In this document: in pieces, positions 11,531 to 23,594 of the stretch | Layout: each line of letters starts with the position of its first letter | Position numbering within the stretch: the first letter of the stretch is position 1 | Source: Plotosus lineatus | Lineage: Eukaryota; Chordata; Actinopteri; Siluriformes; Plotosidae | DNA length: 64,000 nucleotides | Assembly: GCA_024760905.1 (NCBI GenBank) | Contig: CM045745.1 | Span: 5,321,282 to 5,385,281, forward strand | Reading direction: 5' to 3' | Translations under genes and position numbers: made by a program | Notes under the pieces: model-generated | Told to the model about the DNA's origin: nothing | The model's input: the letters and a program-made list of their open reading frames with translations, nothing else | Database searches by the model: none

Positions 11531-13004
11531 GAAAAAATAAAGCAATAGCAGTACCTCTTGCAAAGCCCTTCAGTGTAAAGAAACTGTAGTAATGCCATGA
11601 AAGCCAGATTATTTACACCGGTCTCGACTACTTCAACTTATTTCTTGATCTTTCCTGGGATTTCTGAGTGGTTTATTGCTGGATGATTACATATGTAAAC
11701 CAGGCAAGCAGTCTGGAATTCCCTGTAATTTTTCCTCTGTCTGGGCATACAGACAACCTCCCTGAGCACACTGAGGCCCACTGTGAGCAACATCACAAGT
11801 GCTCGCTGTGGCCACACCCCAGTATCACACAGTTTTATAGATGACATCATTTTCCTCCCTGAATTTGAAATATATGACGAGCATTTTGTGTCCTGTCATG
11901 TCTGGCTCTCATCTACTATCAGGGTGTGTCAGGGTGCATTTTTAACCTCACACATCATCTCACAAATTGATTCACAAATTGAACGGTAGAGTTTTTGCTT
12001 CGCCAGCTTTCTGCTGTACTCACAGACTTTGCGCAGTTCTTTTTTTTACTTTGGTTTGGGGAGTCGACGTATCATATTCCCTGGCCGCTCGTTTCGTCAT
12101 GATAACGGGGTTAGCATTAGCATCACTTCACTCAGCAGCACTGTTATTATTGCTATGGAGCGTGTATGAGCGCAGCACGTGATGGTGCCGTGATTGGCTG
12201 CGTAGCGTGATTGCATCGCATCGTGTGATTGGCTGGACACCTGTCACTCACTAAAAGTTCTATCCCGTGTATGTAATTAATCTGCAGCGCGTTCACTGCG
12301 CTGGATCGGTTTTCTTGTGCGCTGAGAGTGTTCGAGCGGTGCGCCATTGCGCAGTTGCGCAGCTCAGAGGGAACGCTGGTCTGGACTCTCTCATAAATAA
12401 CATAAATAACAAAGGAATAACTGCACCTGCCACATCAAATTAAATATAAACCTACTGACAACTTTCTTTGGAAGAATTATACCCGTGTTCATTTGTTCAA
12501 ATATCCAATTAACTAACTCCTTCAGCAGCTGGACGTATAAGTGTACATCTGCCCTTCTCCCCCCTCTAAAAGCCATAGGTTCTACAACAGGCCATTTCAG
12601 TGCACAAGCACACAATTGTACATGTGTTGGGGCTGCACTAAGACAGGTGCTTACAGTACTTGAAGGTAAAGGGCAAATCCTTCTCAAAATATAGCAACAT
12701 TTGAAACAATGATCAAGAATAAAAATTATGTAGTAATTTAGAAATGATCATAGTTTACATATAGGGAATAGGGAATTTTTAAAAAAAATTCATGTACATG
12801 TACAATTGTACATTGTGTGACTTAATTCGACCATGGTCAAAACATGACTGGGGCAGGATTTATTTTCTGACCGAGGTGAGGTATAAGGATGTTCAAGACA
12901 ACAAAAAAGAAATCATTCAGAATTAATGTAGGATACAACAGATACAATCATGCAAATATAGGCAAAGAATGTCTGGTACAATGGATATAAGGTCCTTTTT
13001 TAGG
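11531..13004. other. Unannotated; includes a CpG-richer patch
   Basis: Mostly unrecognised. The patch at about 12150-12380 is richer in CG and contains two 'gtgattggctg' CCAAT-type motifs and ends in 'cagagggaacgctg', which resembles a hAT terminus; I found no partner end, so I do not call an element. The 98-codon minus frame at 12391-12687 has no recognisable domain. Confidence 0.35.
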
Positions 13005-13153
13005 GTTCAGGGTCTAGTGTTGGAGTCCAATTTCTGTGTGGAGTTTGTATGTTCAACCGCTGCTCGCGTCGGTTTCCTTCAGCTACTCCAGTTTCCTCTC
13101 ACAATCCAAAAACATGCTCATCAGGGGAATCGGCTTTACAAAATTGCCCCTAG

Positions 13154-13232
<79 letters not shown>

Positions 13233-13345
13233 TGTTGGCCCAATGATGGTCTGGCAAGCTGTTCACTTTGTACCCTGCTTTCGTCCGGTATCGGCTGAGA
13301 AAGTCTCCAGTCTCCCAAAAAAGGATTAAGAGATTCACCCAAATG
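13005..13345 (+). repeat. AFC-type SINE with expanded internal (TG)n
   Basis: The body 'tgtgtggagtttgtatgttc', 'cctctcacaatccaaaaaca' and the T1-like tail are diverged. The short TG stretch normal for this family has expanded to (TG)n at about 13155-13231. It ends in (GAGT)n near 13343-13360. Confidence 0.8.
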
Positions 13346-13697
13346 AGTGAGTGAGTGAGTGCTTTTTTTAATTACTGCATGGTGGTTTGTGTCAAATAAA
13401 CCATCTGAATACATAATTAAAATCTGCTCTCATGCGATCATTCACAACAGTCTCCAGAGTTTGTGTAGAACGATGTGAAAAATAAACACAGTGAGACGGT
13501 TCTCTGGGTGGAAATGCCTTATTGATGAGAGAGTTAAAAGAAGAATAGTCAGTCTGATTTGAGTTGTAACTCAAATAATGTCTTTACAACTGTGGTAAAC
13601 TGAAAAGCATGTATAGACCTGTATCAAATCTGAAGGGAAAGACTACTCCTGAAAGCCATGCACAGGATTCCACAGCTACAAAAGACAAAGGCTCACC

Positions 13698-13877
13698 AAA
13701 ATGTTCATTTTCTGTAACCACTTAATCGTAATTGGGGTCGCAGGGAGCCTGGCACCCCTTGCAGCCGACTCTGGGCGAGTGCAGAGTAAACCCTAGACAG
13801 CAAGCTAGGCCATCGCAGGGCAGAAACACACTGACGGCTATGCAACTACTCTTGTCAAAAGTCAGCAATAGTTCTGA
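13698..13877 (-). repeat. SINE h1-T1, cut by Tc1 insertion
   Basis: Inverted T1 tail and core up to 'gtcagcaatagttct', where the Tc1 element begins at a TA. The rest of the SINE (head) is not found beyond the Tc1. Confidence 0.85.
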
Positions 13878-13944
13878 TACGAGTCCTTCTCAGAAAATTA
13901 GCATATTGTGATAAAGTTCATTTTCTGTAATGTACTGATAAAAA

Positions 13945-14882
13945 TTAAACGTTCATATATTTTAGATTCATTGCACACCAACTGAAATATTTCAGGTCTT
14001 TTATTGTTTTGATACTGATGATTTTGGCATACAGCTCATGAAAACCCAAAATTCCTATCTCAATCAGCCTGTGGCGCTGCTGAGGTGTTATGGAGGCCCA
14101 GGATGGTTCGATAGCGGCCTTAAGCTCATCCACAGTGTTGGGTCTGGTGTCTCTCAACTTTCTCTTCACAATATCCCACAGATTCTCTATGGGCTTCAGG
14201 TCAGGAGAGTTGGCAGGCCAATTGAGCCCAGTAATACCATGGTCAGTAAACCATTTAGCAGTGGTGTTGGCACTGTGAGCAGGTGCCAGGTCGTGTTGAA
14301 AAATGAAATCTTCATCTCCATAAAGCTTTTCAGCAGATGGAAGCATGAAGTGCTCCAAAATCTCCTGATAGCTAGCTGCATTGACCCTGCCCTTGATAAA
14401 ACACAGTGAACCAACACCAGCAGCTGACATGGCACCCCAGACCATCACTGACTGTGGGGACTTGACACTGGACTTCAGGCATTTTGTAGTACTTTGAAAA
14501 AAGTACTTTGGACCACTGAGCAACAGTCCAGTGCTGCTTCTCTGTAGCCCAGGTCAGGCGCTTCTGCCGCTGTTTCTGGTTCAAAAGTGGCTTGACCTGG
14601 GGAATGCGGCACCTGTAGCCCAGTCCACTGCTTCCACAGGTCTCCCAAGGTCTGGAATCGGCCCTTCTCCACAATCTTCCTCAGGGTCCGGTCACCTTTT
14701 CTGGTTGTGCAGCGTTTTCTGCCACACTTTTTCCTTCCCACAGACGTCCCACTGAGGTGGCTTGATAGAGCACTCTGGGAACAGCCTATTCGCTCAGAGA
14801 TTTCTTTCTGTGTCTTACCCTCTTGCTTGAGGGTGTCAATGATGGCCTTCTGGACAGCAGTCAGGTCGGCAGTCTTACCCAT
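13945..14882 (-). pseudogene. Tc1-family transposase, broken
   Basis: The start ATG at 14882 opens an N-terminal paired-type helix-turn-helix (contains 'QKEISERIGCSQSALSSHLS') followed by a basic linker. A deletion after 'WKQW' shifts the frame; the next piece ('KPLLNQKQRQKRLTWATEKQ') is in a second frame. A further deletion at 'VLFS' removes the first catalytic aspartate region. A third frame then holds 'FQHDLAPAH' (second aspartate) and 'NSPDLKPIENLWDIVKR' (third acidic residue, D34E type). The C-terminus has been fused by deletion to the inverted repeat, reading into 'GFHELYAKII'. Tc1 transposases are about 340 residues, single-exon, and cut and paste at TA. This copy cannot encode active enzyme. 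Confidence 0.93.
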
Positions 14883-15170
14883 GATTGCGGTTTTGAGTAA
14901 TGAACCAGGCTGGGAGTTTTGAAAAGCCTCAGGAATCTTTTGCAGGTGTTTAGAGTTAATTGGTTGATTCAGACGATTAGGTTAATAGCTCGTTTACACT
15001 ACCTCAACATCATATGCTAATTTTTTGAGATAGGAATTTTGGGTTTTCATGAGCTGTATGCCAAAATCATCAGCATTAAAACAATAAAAGACCTGAAATA
15101 TTTCAGTTGGTGTGCAATGAATCTAAAATATATGAAAGTTTAATTTTTATCAGTACATTACAGTAAATAA

Positions 15171-15473
15171 TTTGCTTCCCCCAGTATAATAATTTGCTTT
15201 CTGAAACTGCTTCTCCCAGTGCGGCTAACTGGGTTATCAAAGGCGGGCCATGTCTGTCACTGTCTATGGTGAGAGGCATGTAAAAGAACCATTGCTGACT
15301 TTCGTAAAGAGGAGCTGCAAAGTCGTCAGCGTGTTTCTGTCCCTTGCTAAAAAGGGTTGTGACAGGAAGGGCATCCAACGTAAAAACCTCTGCCAAGTCA
15401 AACGTGCAAATCAAATGGTTCGCTGTGGTGACTCCCGAGAAAGGGAAAAAGCCGAAAGGAAGAAAGAAAGAAA
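15171..15473 (+). repeat. SINE h1 with T2 tail, in the Tc1 right arm
   Basis: 5'-truncated copy: starts near the core ('cccagtgcggctaactgggt'), ends in the RTE-type tail 'aaagccgaaaggaag' plus GAAA repeats. The target duplication 'attacagtaaataa' (15157-15170 and 15474-15487, 14 bp, perfect) lies within the Tc1 arm. Confidence 0.92.
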
Positions 15474-15685
15474 ATTACAGTAAATAATGAACTTCATCAT
15501 CTCATCTCATCTCCAAAATCTTTAGCAGCTCCGCTTTGGTGAATTTGGGTATAATTTAGCATGGCATATTTTGGCATGGTTAGTTTCAGCCGAGTCACCT
15601 GAAAATCTACACTTTTTTGGGGCCACAGCTTCAGCATCTTCTGTATGTAGTCACAAGATAGGCTTTTTGAAGAAATATATATTAT

Positions 15686-15990
15686 TCATTCATTCATTTT
15701 CTGAACTGCTTAATCCAAATTAGGGTCGCAGGGAGGCTAGTGCCCAGTGGACAGAAATAAGCTGATGGCTATGCAGCCTACTACACTAATGACAGCAATA
15801 GTTCTTTTATATGCCCCTACCATTGACAGTGCGAGACCATGGCCTTCCTTTGATAACCCATTTAGCTGCACGGGGATGTGGGGGGGGTTGAACACAATGA
15901 CAGAAGTGACAACTGTTGACAGTGTGGCTTGAACTCCCAACCCTGGGATTAGTAATCCAGTACCATACTACTGGGCCACCACTGCCTGCA
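15686..15990 (-). repeat. SINE h1-T1, diverged
   Basis: Inverted tail starting 'cattcattttctgaactgct', core and head ending 'tgggccaccactgcc'. The T1 tail is shortened by an internal deletion near 15740. Confidence 0.85.
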
Positions 15991-16059
15991 AGATCCACTA
16001 TCCCCTATCCCCCCAAAAAAAAAAAAAACAAAAAACAAAAAAAAACACACAAATATTTT

Positions 16060-16428
16060 ATTGGATCACATTTAACCTTGATTACAGTACGTAATCGCCA
16101 TAGCACTGTTTCAGCAAGCTTCAGTATCACAGCACCATGTCTATCCATCCAGAAACCACTCCATGAAGTCTTCTCCAGCACATGCTCCAGCAAGACCTTC
16201 TATAAGGTTAAAGTCAGGGCTCTGTGGTGCCAGTTCATGGGTGTAAATGATTCCACATCCTCCCTGAACCACTCTTTCACAATTTGAGCCCTAGTTTTAT
16301 ATCTGTGCCATCAGAGAAGAAAAAAATCCATTGATGGGCCACCTTGGCATACAATACAGTGATTGACAGATTGTCAGTTGACGTCATTTTATTGCCACAT
16401 AATGTTGCTGAACCTTGACCTGACCAAC
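16060..16428 (-). pseudogene. Decayed Tc1-like transposase C-terminal part
   Basis: Minus-strand pieces 'VKEWFRED' and, in another frame, 'SPDFNLIEG' correspond to the region around the third catalytic acidic residue of Tc1 transposases. The copy is full of frame changes and is cut on its right by foldback element F1 at a TA. Confidence 0.55.
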
Positions 16429-16430
16429 TA

Positions 16431-17641
16431 CAACCCCTGGCAAAAATTATGGAATCACCAGTCTAGGGGGATGTTCATTCAGTTGTTTAATTTTGCAGAA
16501 AAAAAGCAGATCACAGACCTGACACAAAACTAAAGTAATTTCAAATGCCACTTTTCTGGCTTTAAGAAACACTAAAAGAAATCAAGAAAAAATGTAGTAG
16601 TCAGTAACAGTTAATTTTATAGACCAAGTGGGTGAATAAATGATGGAATCACTCAAAATTGATGGGAAAAAAATATGGAATCACCCTGGAAATTTCCATT
16701 CCCAAAATTGACACCTGCATCAGATTAGATCTGCTCGTAGTCTGTAGTTAAACAGGAGTGATCACACCTTGGAGAGCTGTTGCACCATGTGGACTGATAT
16801 GAATCATGGCTCCAATAGGAGAGATGTCAATTGAAACAAAAGAGAGGATTATCAAATTTCTTAAAGAAGGTAAATGTTCACGCAATGTTGCAAAAGATGT
16901 TGGTTGTTCACAGTCAGTGGTGTCTAAAATCTGGACCAAGTACAAACAACCTGGGAAGGTTGTTAAAGGCAAGCATACTAGTAGACCAAGGAAGACATCA
17001 AAGTGTCAAGCCAGAAAACTTAAAGCAATATGTGCAACTTATAGCAATATGTCTTGAAAGTTATATTCAGTGATGAATCACGAATCTGCATTGGGCAAGG
17101 AGATCACTGAATATGACTTTCATCCGGTTATCCACAGTCCACCCTTGCTTTTCCTTGGCCCATTGTAACCTTGTTTTTGATGATGGCTTTTGTTTAGCTT
17201 TTCTGTCTGTACAATCCCATTTCCCTTAGGCGGTTTCTTACAGTTCGGTCACAGATATTGACTCCGGTTTCCTTTCATTTGTTCCTCAGTTGTTTTGCTG
17301 TACATTTTCTGTTTTCAAGACATATTGCAGATTTAATGAGCAGATCTAATCTGATGCAAGTGTTAGTTTTGGTCATGGAAATTTACAGGGTGATTCCATA
17401 TTTCTTTCCCTCAATTTTGAGTGATTCCATAATTTATTCCCCCACGTGATCTAAAAAACTAACTGTTACTCAACAGCACATTTTACTTGATTTCTTTTAG
17501 TGTTTCTTAAAGCCAGAAAATTGCCATTTGAAATGGCTTTAGTTTTGTGTCATGTCTGTGATCTGCTTTTTTTCTGCAAAATTAAACAACTGAATGAACA
17601 TCCTCCGAGACTGGTGCTTCCATAATTTTTGCCAGGGGTTG
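16431..17641. mobile_element. Foldback Tc1 derivative (copy F1)
   Basis: Both ends are the same Tc1 terminus: 'caacccctggcaaaaattat' at the left and its inverse at the right, each flanked by TA. The inversion goes well beyond normal terminal repeats. The left arm encodes the transposase start on the plus strand (16806-17057). The right arm (17640 to about 17090) encodes, inverted, the 5' leader and the middle of the same transposase up to the first catalytic aspartate. The two arms meet in a palindrome at about 17063-17130 ('attcagtgatgaatcacgaa' against its complement). No C-terminal half of the gene is present, so it can only move with enzyme supplied in trans. Confidence 0.9.
16806..17057 (+). 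pseudogene. Tc1 transposase DNA-binding fragment in F1
   Basis: ATG at 16806. The reading frame gives a helix-turn-helix domain with 'SRNVAKDVGCSQSVVSKIWT' and a GRPR-like basic patch ('KHTSRPRKTSK'), then ends after 84 codons where the frame reaches the foldback centre. About a quarter of a usual Tc1 transposase; no catalytic residues. A short protein of this sort could bind the element's ends without cutting, but expression is unknown. Confidence 0.85.
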
Positions 17642-17643
17642 TA

Positions 17644-17760
17644 ATGCATGTAATCAAAGCTAACGGAGTTCCAACAAAATATTAGACTGCACTTTTTTTG
17701 GTCCAGACAATGTAGTGTGGCCACTGGGTGGAAAAAAAATCCCACAGAAATCCCATAGTC
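17644..17760 (+). pseudogene. Tc1-like transposase C-terminus and 3' flank
   Basis: The frame 'VIKANGVPTKY' followed by TAG matches the usual end of Tc1 transposases, and the downstream 'ttttttggtccagacaatgt' resembles a Tc1 terminus. It directly follows F1, so F1 may have inserted in this older element. Short and diverged. Confidence 0.5.
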
Positions 17761-17771
17761 ATTATAAATTA

Positions 17772-17825
17772 GAGTTGACCCTAATTAGGCTTAAGCGGTT
17801 CAGAAAATGAAGGAATGAATGAATG
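17772..17825 (+). repeat. SINE T1-tail fragment
   Basis: 'gaccctaattaggcttaagc' then 'ggttcagaaaatgaa' and (TGAA)n. Confidence 0.75.
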
Positions 17826-17947
17826 AGTTTTGTTAACACAGTTGGGAAGTGAGTATTTGAAAGATCTGTCAAACTGCTTGAAAATTATATAAATCAGAAA
17901 AGTAGTTTGGTTTTGCTAATGGTGTGGAACATTCAGTTATTTGCTAA

Positions 17948-18250
17948 ACCTACCAGGATTGTGGGAAGGCAGAGGCCTATCTCAGCTGACTCTGATCAAA
18001 GGCTAGGTACACCCTGAACAGCTTGCCAGACCATAGAAGGGCCAACGCACATACAATTCCCACACACCTAAGGTCTATGTGGAAAAGCCAATTAGCCTAG
18101 CATGCATGTCTTTGGGTATCTGGGGACAACAAAATGCAAGCACGGGGAGAACATGCACACCCTACACAGAAACGCCCTTTCTGAGCCTGAAACTCAAACC
18201 TTGGACCTTCTTGCGGTACGGCTGGTTGTACTAACCATGACGCAACACTG
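17948..18250 (-). repeat. AFC-type SINE
   Basis: Inverted tail, then 'caattagcctagcatgcatg', 'ggggagaacatgcacacc' and box B/box A region ending 'tgtactaaccatgacgcaac'. Diverged. Confidence 0.8.
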
Positions 18251-18312
18251 AATGGAGAAGAGTAAAAGGGTACCAAGCCATTAACTACGTCCAAAAATAT
18301 GATACAAACAAC

Positions 18313-18683
18313 TTCTTCTTCTTTTCCTTTCGGCTTTTCCCTTCAGGGGTCGCCACAGCAAATCTCTTAAAGAAACAATAACTTCATCGTATGGCTCATC
18401 AACTTTATCCCTCTGTAGTTGCCACAACTCTGCACGTCTCCCTTGTTCTTAAAAATGGGCACCAGCACACTTCTCCTCCATTCCTCTGGCATCCTCTCAC
18501 TCTCTAAGACCTTGTTAAGAAAATCTACTGCTTCCTCTCCTAGACACTTCCATACCTCCACCGGTATGCCATCAGGACCAACTGCCTTTCCATTCTTCAT
18601 CCTCTTCAATGCCCTCCTCACTTCACCCTTACTAATCTTTGCTACTTCCTGGTCCTCAACAGTCACCTCTTCTACTCTTTTAA
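18313..18683 (-). mobile_element. Internally deleted RTE LINE copy, 20-bp target duplication
   Basis: A 371-bp minus-strand insertion flanked by a perfect 20-bp duplication 'aaaaatatgatacaaacaac' (18293-18312 and 18684-18703). It begins inside the RTE ORF just before the reverse transcriptase ('VEDQEVAKISKGEVRRALKR', 'GPDGIPVEVWK', 'NKGDVQSCGNYRGIKLMSHT'). It then skips the rest of the RT gene and resumes at the LINE 3' end (ctgtggcgacccctgaag). About 12-16 bases of unrelated filler lie at the deletion joint. Compared with the RTE copy at 44-47 kb about 1.1 kb is missing. Confidence 0.92.
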
Positions 18684-20333
<1,650 letters not shown>

Positions 20334-20525
20334 AATGGGGCAGTGGTAAAGGTGCTGGATCACTGATCCCAAGGTTCAAGCCCCACTCTCAATGGGTTGT
20401 CACTGTCCCCCACAGTGCACTAACTGGGTTATCAAAGGCCGGCCATGTCACTCACTGTCTGTGGGGGGAGGTTCATGTAAAAGAACCATTCCTGACTTTC
20501 GACAAGAGGAGCTGCAAACACATAA
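20334..20525 (+). repeat. SINE h1 head and core, tail lost
   Basis: 'ggggcagtggtaaaggtgct' through 'ttcgacaagaggagctgcaa', then the sequence changes to another repeat, so no T1 or T2 tail is present. Confidence 0.8.
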
Positions 20526-20539
20526 CCCTAATTCTGAGA

Positions 20540-21220
20540 GGTTGGTATACTATAAAACAGTAAACAAAAGAGGATGCAATGATTTGCAAATCTCGTAATC
20601 CCAAATTTTATTCACAATTGTCTGGCTTCCTTTCGGCTTTTTCCCTTTTACTCGGGAGTCGCCACCGCGAATCATCTGATTCGTACGTTTTGATTTGGCA
20701 GAAGTTTTTACGTCGGATGCCCTTCCTGTCACAACCCTTTTCAGCAAGGGACAGAAACGGACGACTTTGCAGCTACTCTTTACAAAAGTCAGCAATGGTT
20801 CTGTTACATGCCTCTCACCATAGACAGTGACAGACATGGCCTGCCTTTGATAACCCAGTTAGCTGCACTGGGGAGGGGCAGTGACAACCTTGTGGAGAGT
20901 GGGACTCGAACCCCCAACCTTTGGATCAACGATCCAGCACCCTACACCACTAGACCACCACTGCCCCTTTTCACAATAATATATATATAAAAAAGCAAAA
21001 TGAGATATTTCACCATTTCATGAGGAAAATTAGCTCATTACGAGTCTGATTTCAGCAACACATCCAAAAAAAAAGTTGGAATGGGGCAACAAATGGCTGA
21101 AAGAATTTGTAAGAAATGACAAAGGAACAGCTCGAGGATCATTTTACTGAATGTAGTGAATTGACAACAGGTCTGGGACATGATTTGATGAATAATAATT
21201 CCCAAAATAAAATTGCACGG
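20540..21220 (+). mobile_element. Unclassified fish DNA repeat, split by a SINE
   Basis: 'aggatgcaatgatttgcaaa' at the left and 'attagctcattacgagtctg', 'agcaacacatccaaaaaaaa', 'gttggaatggggcaacaaa' at the right are parts of an interspersed repeat that I know to be common in fish genomes but cannot classify. It is interrupted by the SINE at 20619-20969. Confidence 0.5.
20619..20969 (-). repeat. SINE h1 with T2 tail
   Basis: Full-length minus copy: RTE-type tail (cttcctttcggctttttccc) at left, core, head ending 'tagaccaccactgcccc'. 'ttcacaat' lies at both edges (20611-20618 and 20970-20977), an 8-bp or longer imperfect target duplication. Confidence 0.9.
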
Positions 21221-21224
21221 ACTG

Positions 21225-21388
21225 CAGTAGTGGCTCGGTGGTTAGAGAATGGATCACTAATCAAAAGGTTGGTAGTTCAAGACCGAGTTCTATCAAGTTG
21301 CTCAACTGCTCAGTTGTGTGAATGAGAAAATAATTGAAGTTCCTCTGGAAAAGAGCACCTGCTAAATGCCATCAATGTAAAGACAGAA
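21225..21388 (+). repeat. tRNA-derived SINE, V-SINE-like
   Basis: Box A 'ggctcggtggttagagaa', box B 'ggtagttcaagacc', tail 'gagcacctgctaaatgccat'. Diverged relative of 310-489. Confidence 0.7.
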
Positions 21389-21436
21389 TATCTCAACATC
21401 ACATTATATAATGTCATCAAATGAGTCAGAGAACCT

Positions 21437-21543
21437 GAGTTGTCCAGGATGTACTCTGCTCTCGCCCAGAGTTGACCGCGATGGGTGCTAGCGACCCCCT
21501 AATTAGGATTAAGCGGTTCAGAAAAGGAATGCATAAATGAATG
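21437..21543 (+). repeat. SINE T1-tail fragment
   Basis: 'tgtccaggatgtactctgct' to 'ggattaagcggttcagaaaa' and a TGAA-type end. Confidence 0.75.
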
Positions 21544-21834
21544 ATTCAGAGAACCTGATGAACAAGGGAGAAGAGAAAAAACAATATTGGGCCGTGCATT
21601 GAAAACAGGCGTGATTCCATCATGGAAATTATTGCATGCGCTCAGGAACACCTCCAGAGATCCCTGTCTGTAAACTGACTCATGTCAAAAAAAATTAAGA
21701 AAAAAACCAACACAGCTTTCACAAAATAAATAAATAAATAAATAAAATCACACATTGCAAATATAAAGTTACAAAAAACCTCATTCTGATCCGGGTTATT
21801 GGACCAGTGATGCAGCTTACATGTTGCTACCCAA

Positions 21835-22185
21835 GGCAGCATGGTAGCGTCGTGGTTAGCACATCTGCCTCACAGCAAGAAGGTCCTGGGTTCAATTCCC
21901 AGCTTGGGTGTTTCTGTGTGAGGTTTGCATGTTCTACCCGTGCTTGTTTGGATTTCCTCCGGGTTACTCCTGTTTCCTCCCACAGTCCAAAAACATGCAC
22001 AGTAGGTTAATGGGCTGTTCCAAATCACCCTTAGTATGAATGGTTGTGTGAGTGTTGGCCCTGCGATGGTCTGGTGAGCTGTCCGGGGTGTATCCTGCCC
22101 TTGCCTGGAGTCGGCTGAGATGGTCGCCAGCCTCCACGTGAACCTAATTAGGATTAAGTGATTCAGAAAAGGAATGAATTTTGCT
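21835..22185 (+). repeat. AFC-type SINE, full length
   Basis: Head 'gcatggtagcgtcgtggtta' (box A) and 'ctgggttcaattcccagc' (box B), body 'cctcccacagtccaaaaaca', then 'ggccctgcgatggtctggtg' and the T1 tail ending 'aggattaagtgattcagaaa'. A good reference copy for comparing with h1, because both end in the same T1 sequence. Confidence 0.9.
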
Positions 22186-23211
22186 ATCCATCATAAATAA
22201 ATTGCATGAAAGTGCTGCTCAGTGATGCCACTGGGGTAGAGTGAGGGACTTGCACTATAAAACGTAAATAGACTTCGATATTTGTTTGCAGAGAAATCTT
22301 GCATGTAGGATCCACTTCACATTAAAATAGGGCTGTGATTGATTTTTTTTTTTTTTGTCTGTTATTTTACATACTTGTTTGTCTGAGCCGTGTCGGAGTT
22401 GATTGATTTCTCTGTGATGTTAACCTGGCCTTTGCTAATTCAGAGAGAACAGACACCATTACACTCCCCCTGTCAGACTTTCTCAGGTGACGAGAGGGCG
22501 CCGTCATATTCTATCAGTCTGTCATATTTCATTTTCTTTAATTCTGAATGTCTATAATTAACTTTAATCTTATCTGTCAACAAAAGATGTTTTCAGTGAT
22601 GCTGGTCTCGAATTAACTTGTATGGTGCGGAAATTCTTTATTTATTTATTTATTTATTTATTTTTTAAGGCAGTTACCATGGAAATTCTCAGCCAGTGTT
22701 TTTCTGACAGACTGATAAACGCAGCTCCTAATACAATAAGATAGCAGCATGTCAGCAGTCACCCCACAGTGGTCACGCTTATAATCATTAACTGCTCCTC
22801 AACTAATCAACTTCTCTCAACCAAACCTACACAGGAACCTATAATCATCATACAGTAGCTTTTATTCACTTCCTGGTTTATTTTTGTCGTAAATAATTTT
22901 CGGGGTATCCCATACCAAAACATGGGCACCCCAGCTTCTGTTAGGTCTATGAATGTTTCTATGAAACTTTGACGGAATCTTTAGAACATAATGGCATTGT
23001 GCTGCACCTCTTATTTAAATTTGGAATTGAATCAGTCATTTTCTAATAAAGATTTTTCAGTGTTACTGGAAATAAGCAGCGCAGGCAACCCAAATGATCC
23101 GTGGAAGACTTATACATTTTTATTTATGAATATCTGCTTACTCCAGCACACTGAAACCTTTTCAGGAGGGCCGACAGTCACACTCGTCCTCAAGTTCACA
23201 ACTGCTCACCA
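22186..23211. other. Unannotated intron sequence
   Basis: No coding features or known repeat apart from a (TTTA)n run at about 22640-22663. A few blocks of balanced composition (for example near 22430-22500) could be conserved non-coding sequence; this cannot be judged from one genome. Confidence 0.4.
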
Positions 23212-23594
23212 GTTCATCATTTTCTGTAACCGCTTCATCCTAGTTCGGGTCCCGGGGAGGCTGGCGCCCATCGCAGCCAACTCCGGGCAAGGGCAGCGTA
23301 CACCCTGGACAGCCCAAGTGCTCACTGGTGATTTACCCAAATGCAATACACACGCAAAGCTTGAGCACCAACTACACAGGGTAGCATGAGAAGATCACAG
23401 GTTATGATTGGACATGGTTCTTGATGGCTTTAATAATCAGTAAAACACAATGTTTACTCTGTGTACGGTGGCGCTGATGGTCGGGTGAGCGGTTCAGGAT
23501 GAACTCAACCTTTACCCAATCTCAGCTCAGATAGACTTCAACCTCCCTGTGACTTTGAGTGTATTAAACCGTTTGGCAAACGAGTGAGTGAGAT
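23212..23594. repeat. Two SINE T1-tail remnants
   Basis: 23212-23320 is an inverted T1 tail ('ggtcccggggaggctggcgc', 'cagcgtacaccctggacag'). 23465-23594 is a badly diverged plus-strand tail ending in 'gcaaacgagtgagtgag'. Confidence 0.6.

Larger units (their letters stand above)
13880..15499 (-). mobile_element. Tc1/mariner transposon with long inverted repeats, damaged
   Basis: Left terminus 'cgagtccttctcagaaaatt' at a TA. About 140 bases of the left arm (about 13925-14064) recur inverted at 15026-15165. The right outer arm is interrupted by a SINE (15171-15473) and then stops short after 'tgaacttcatca', so the last 35 or so terminal bases are missing. It carries a broken transposase on the minus strand (see 13945-14882). 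It inserted into the SINE at 13698-13877. Confidence 0.93.

Noticed and set aside
12140..12380. CpG-rich patch with CCAAT motifs as a host promoter
   Set aside because: No exon or transcript start nearby, and the right edge resembles a hAT terminus; not enough for either call.
12391..12687. 98-codon minus frame
   Set aside because: No recognisable motif, no splice context and a chance plus-strand frame over the same bases.
13136..13414. Frames of repeated Cys-Val or His-Thr here and at 8128, 10137, 19068, 33635, 42111, 52005 and 60924
   Set aside because: Translations of (TG)n, (CA)n or (TA)n microsatellites.
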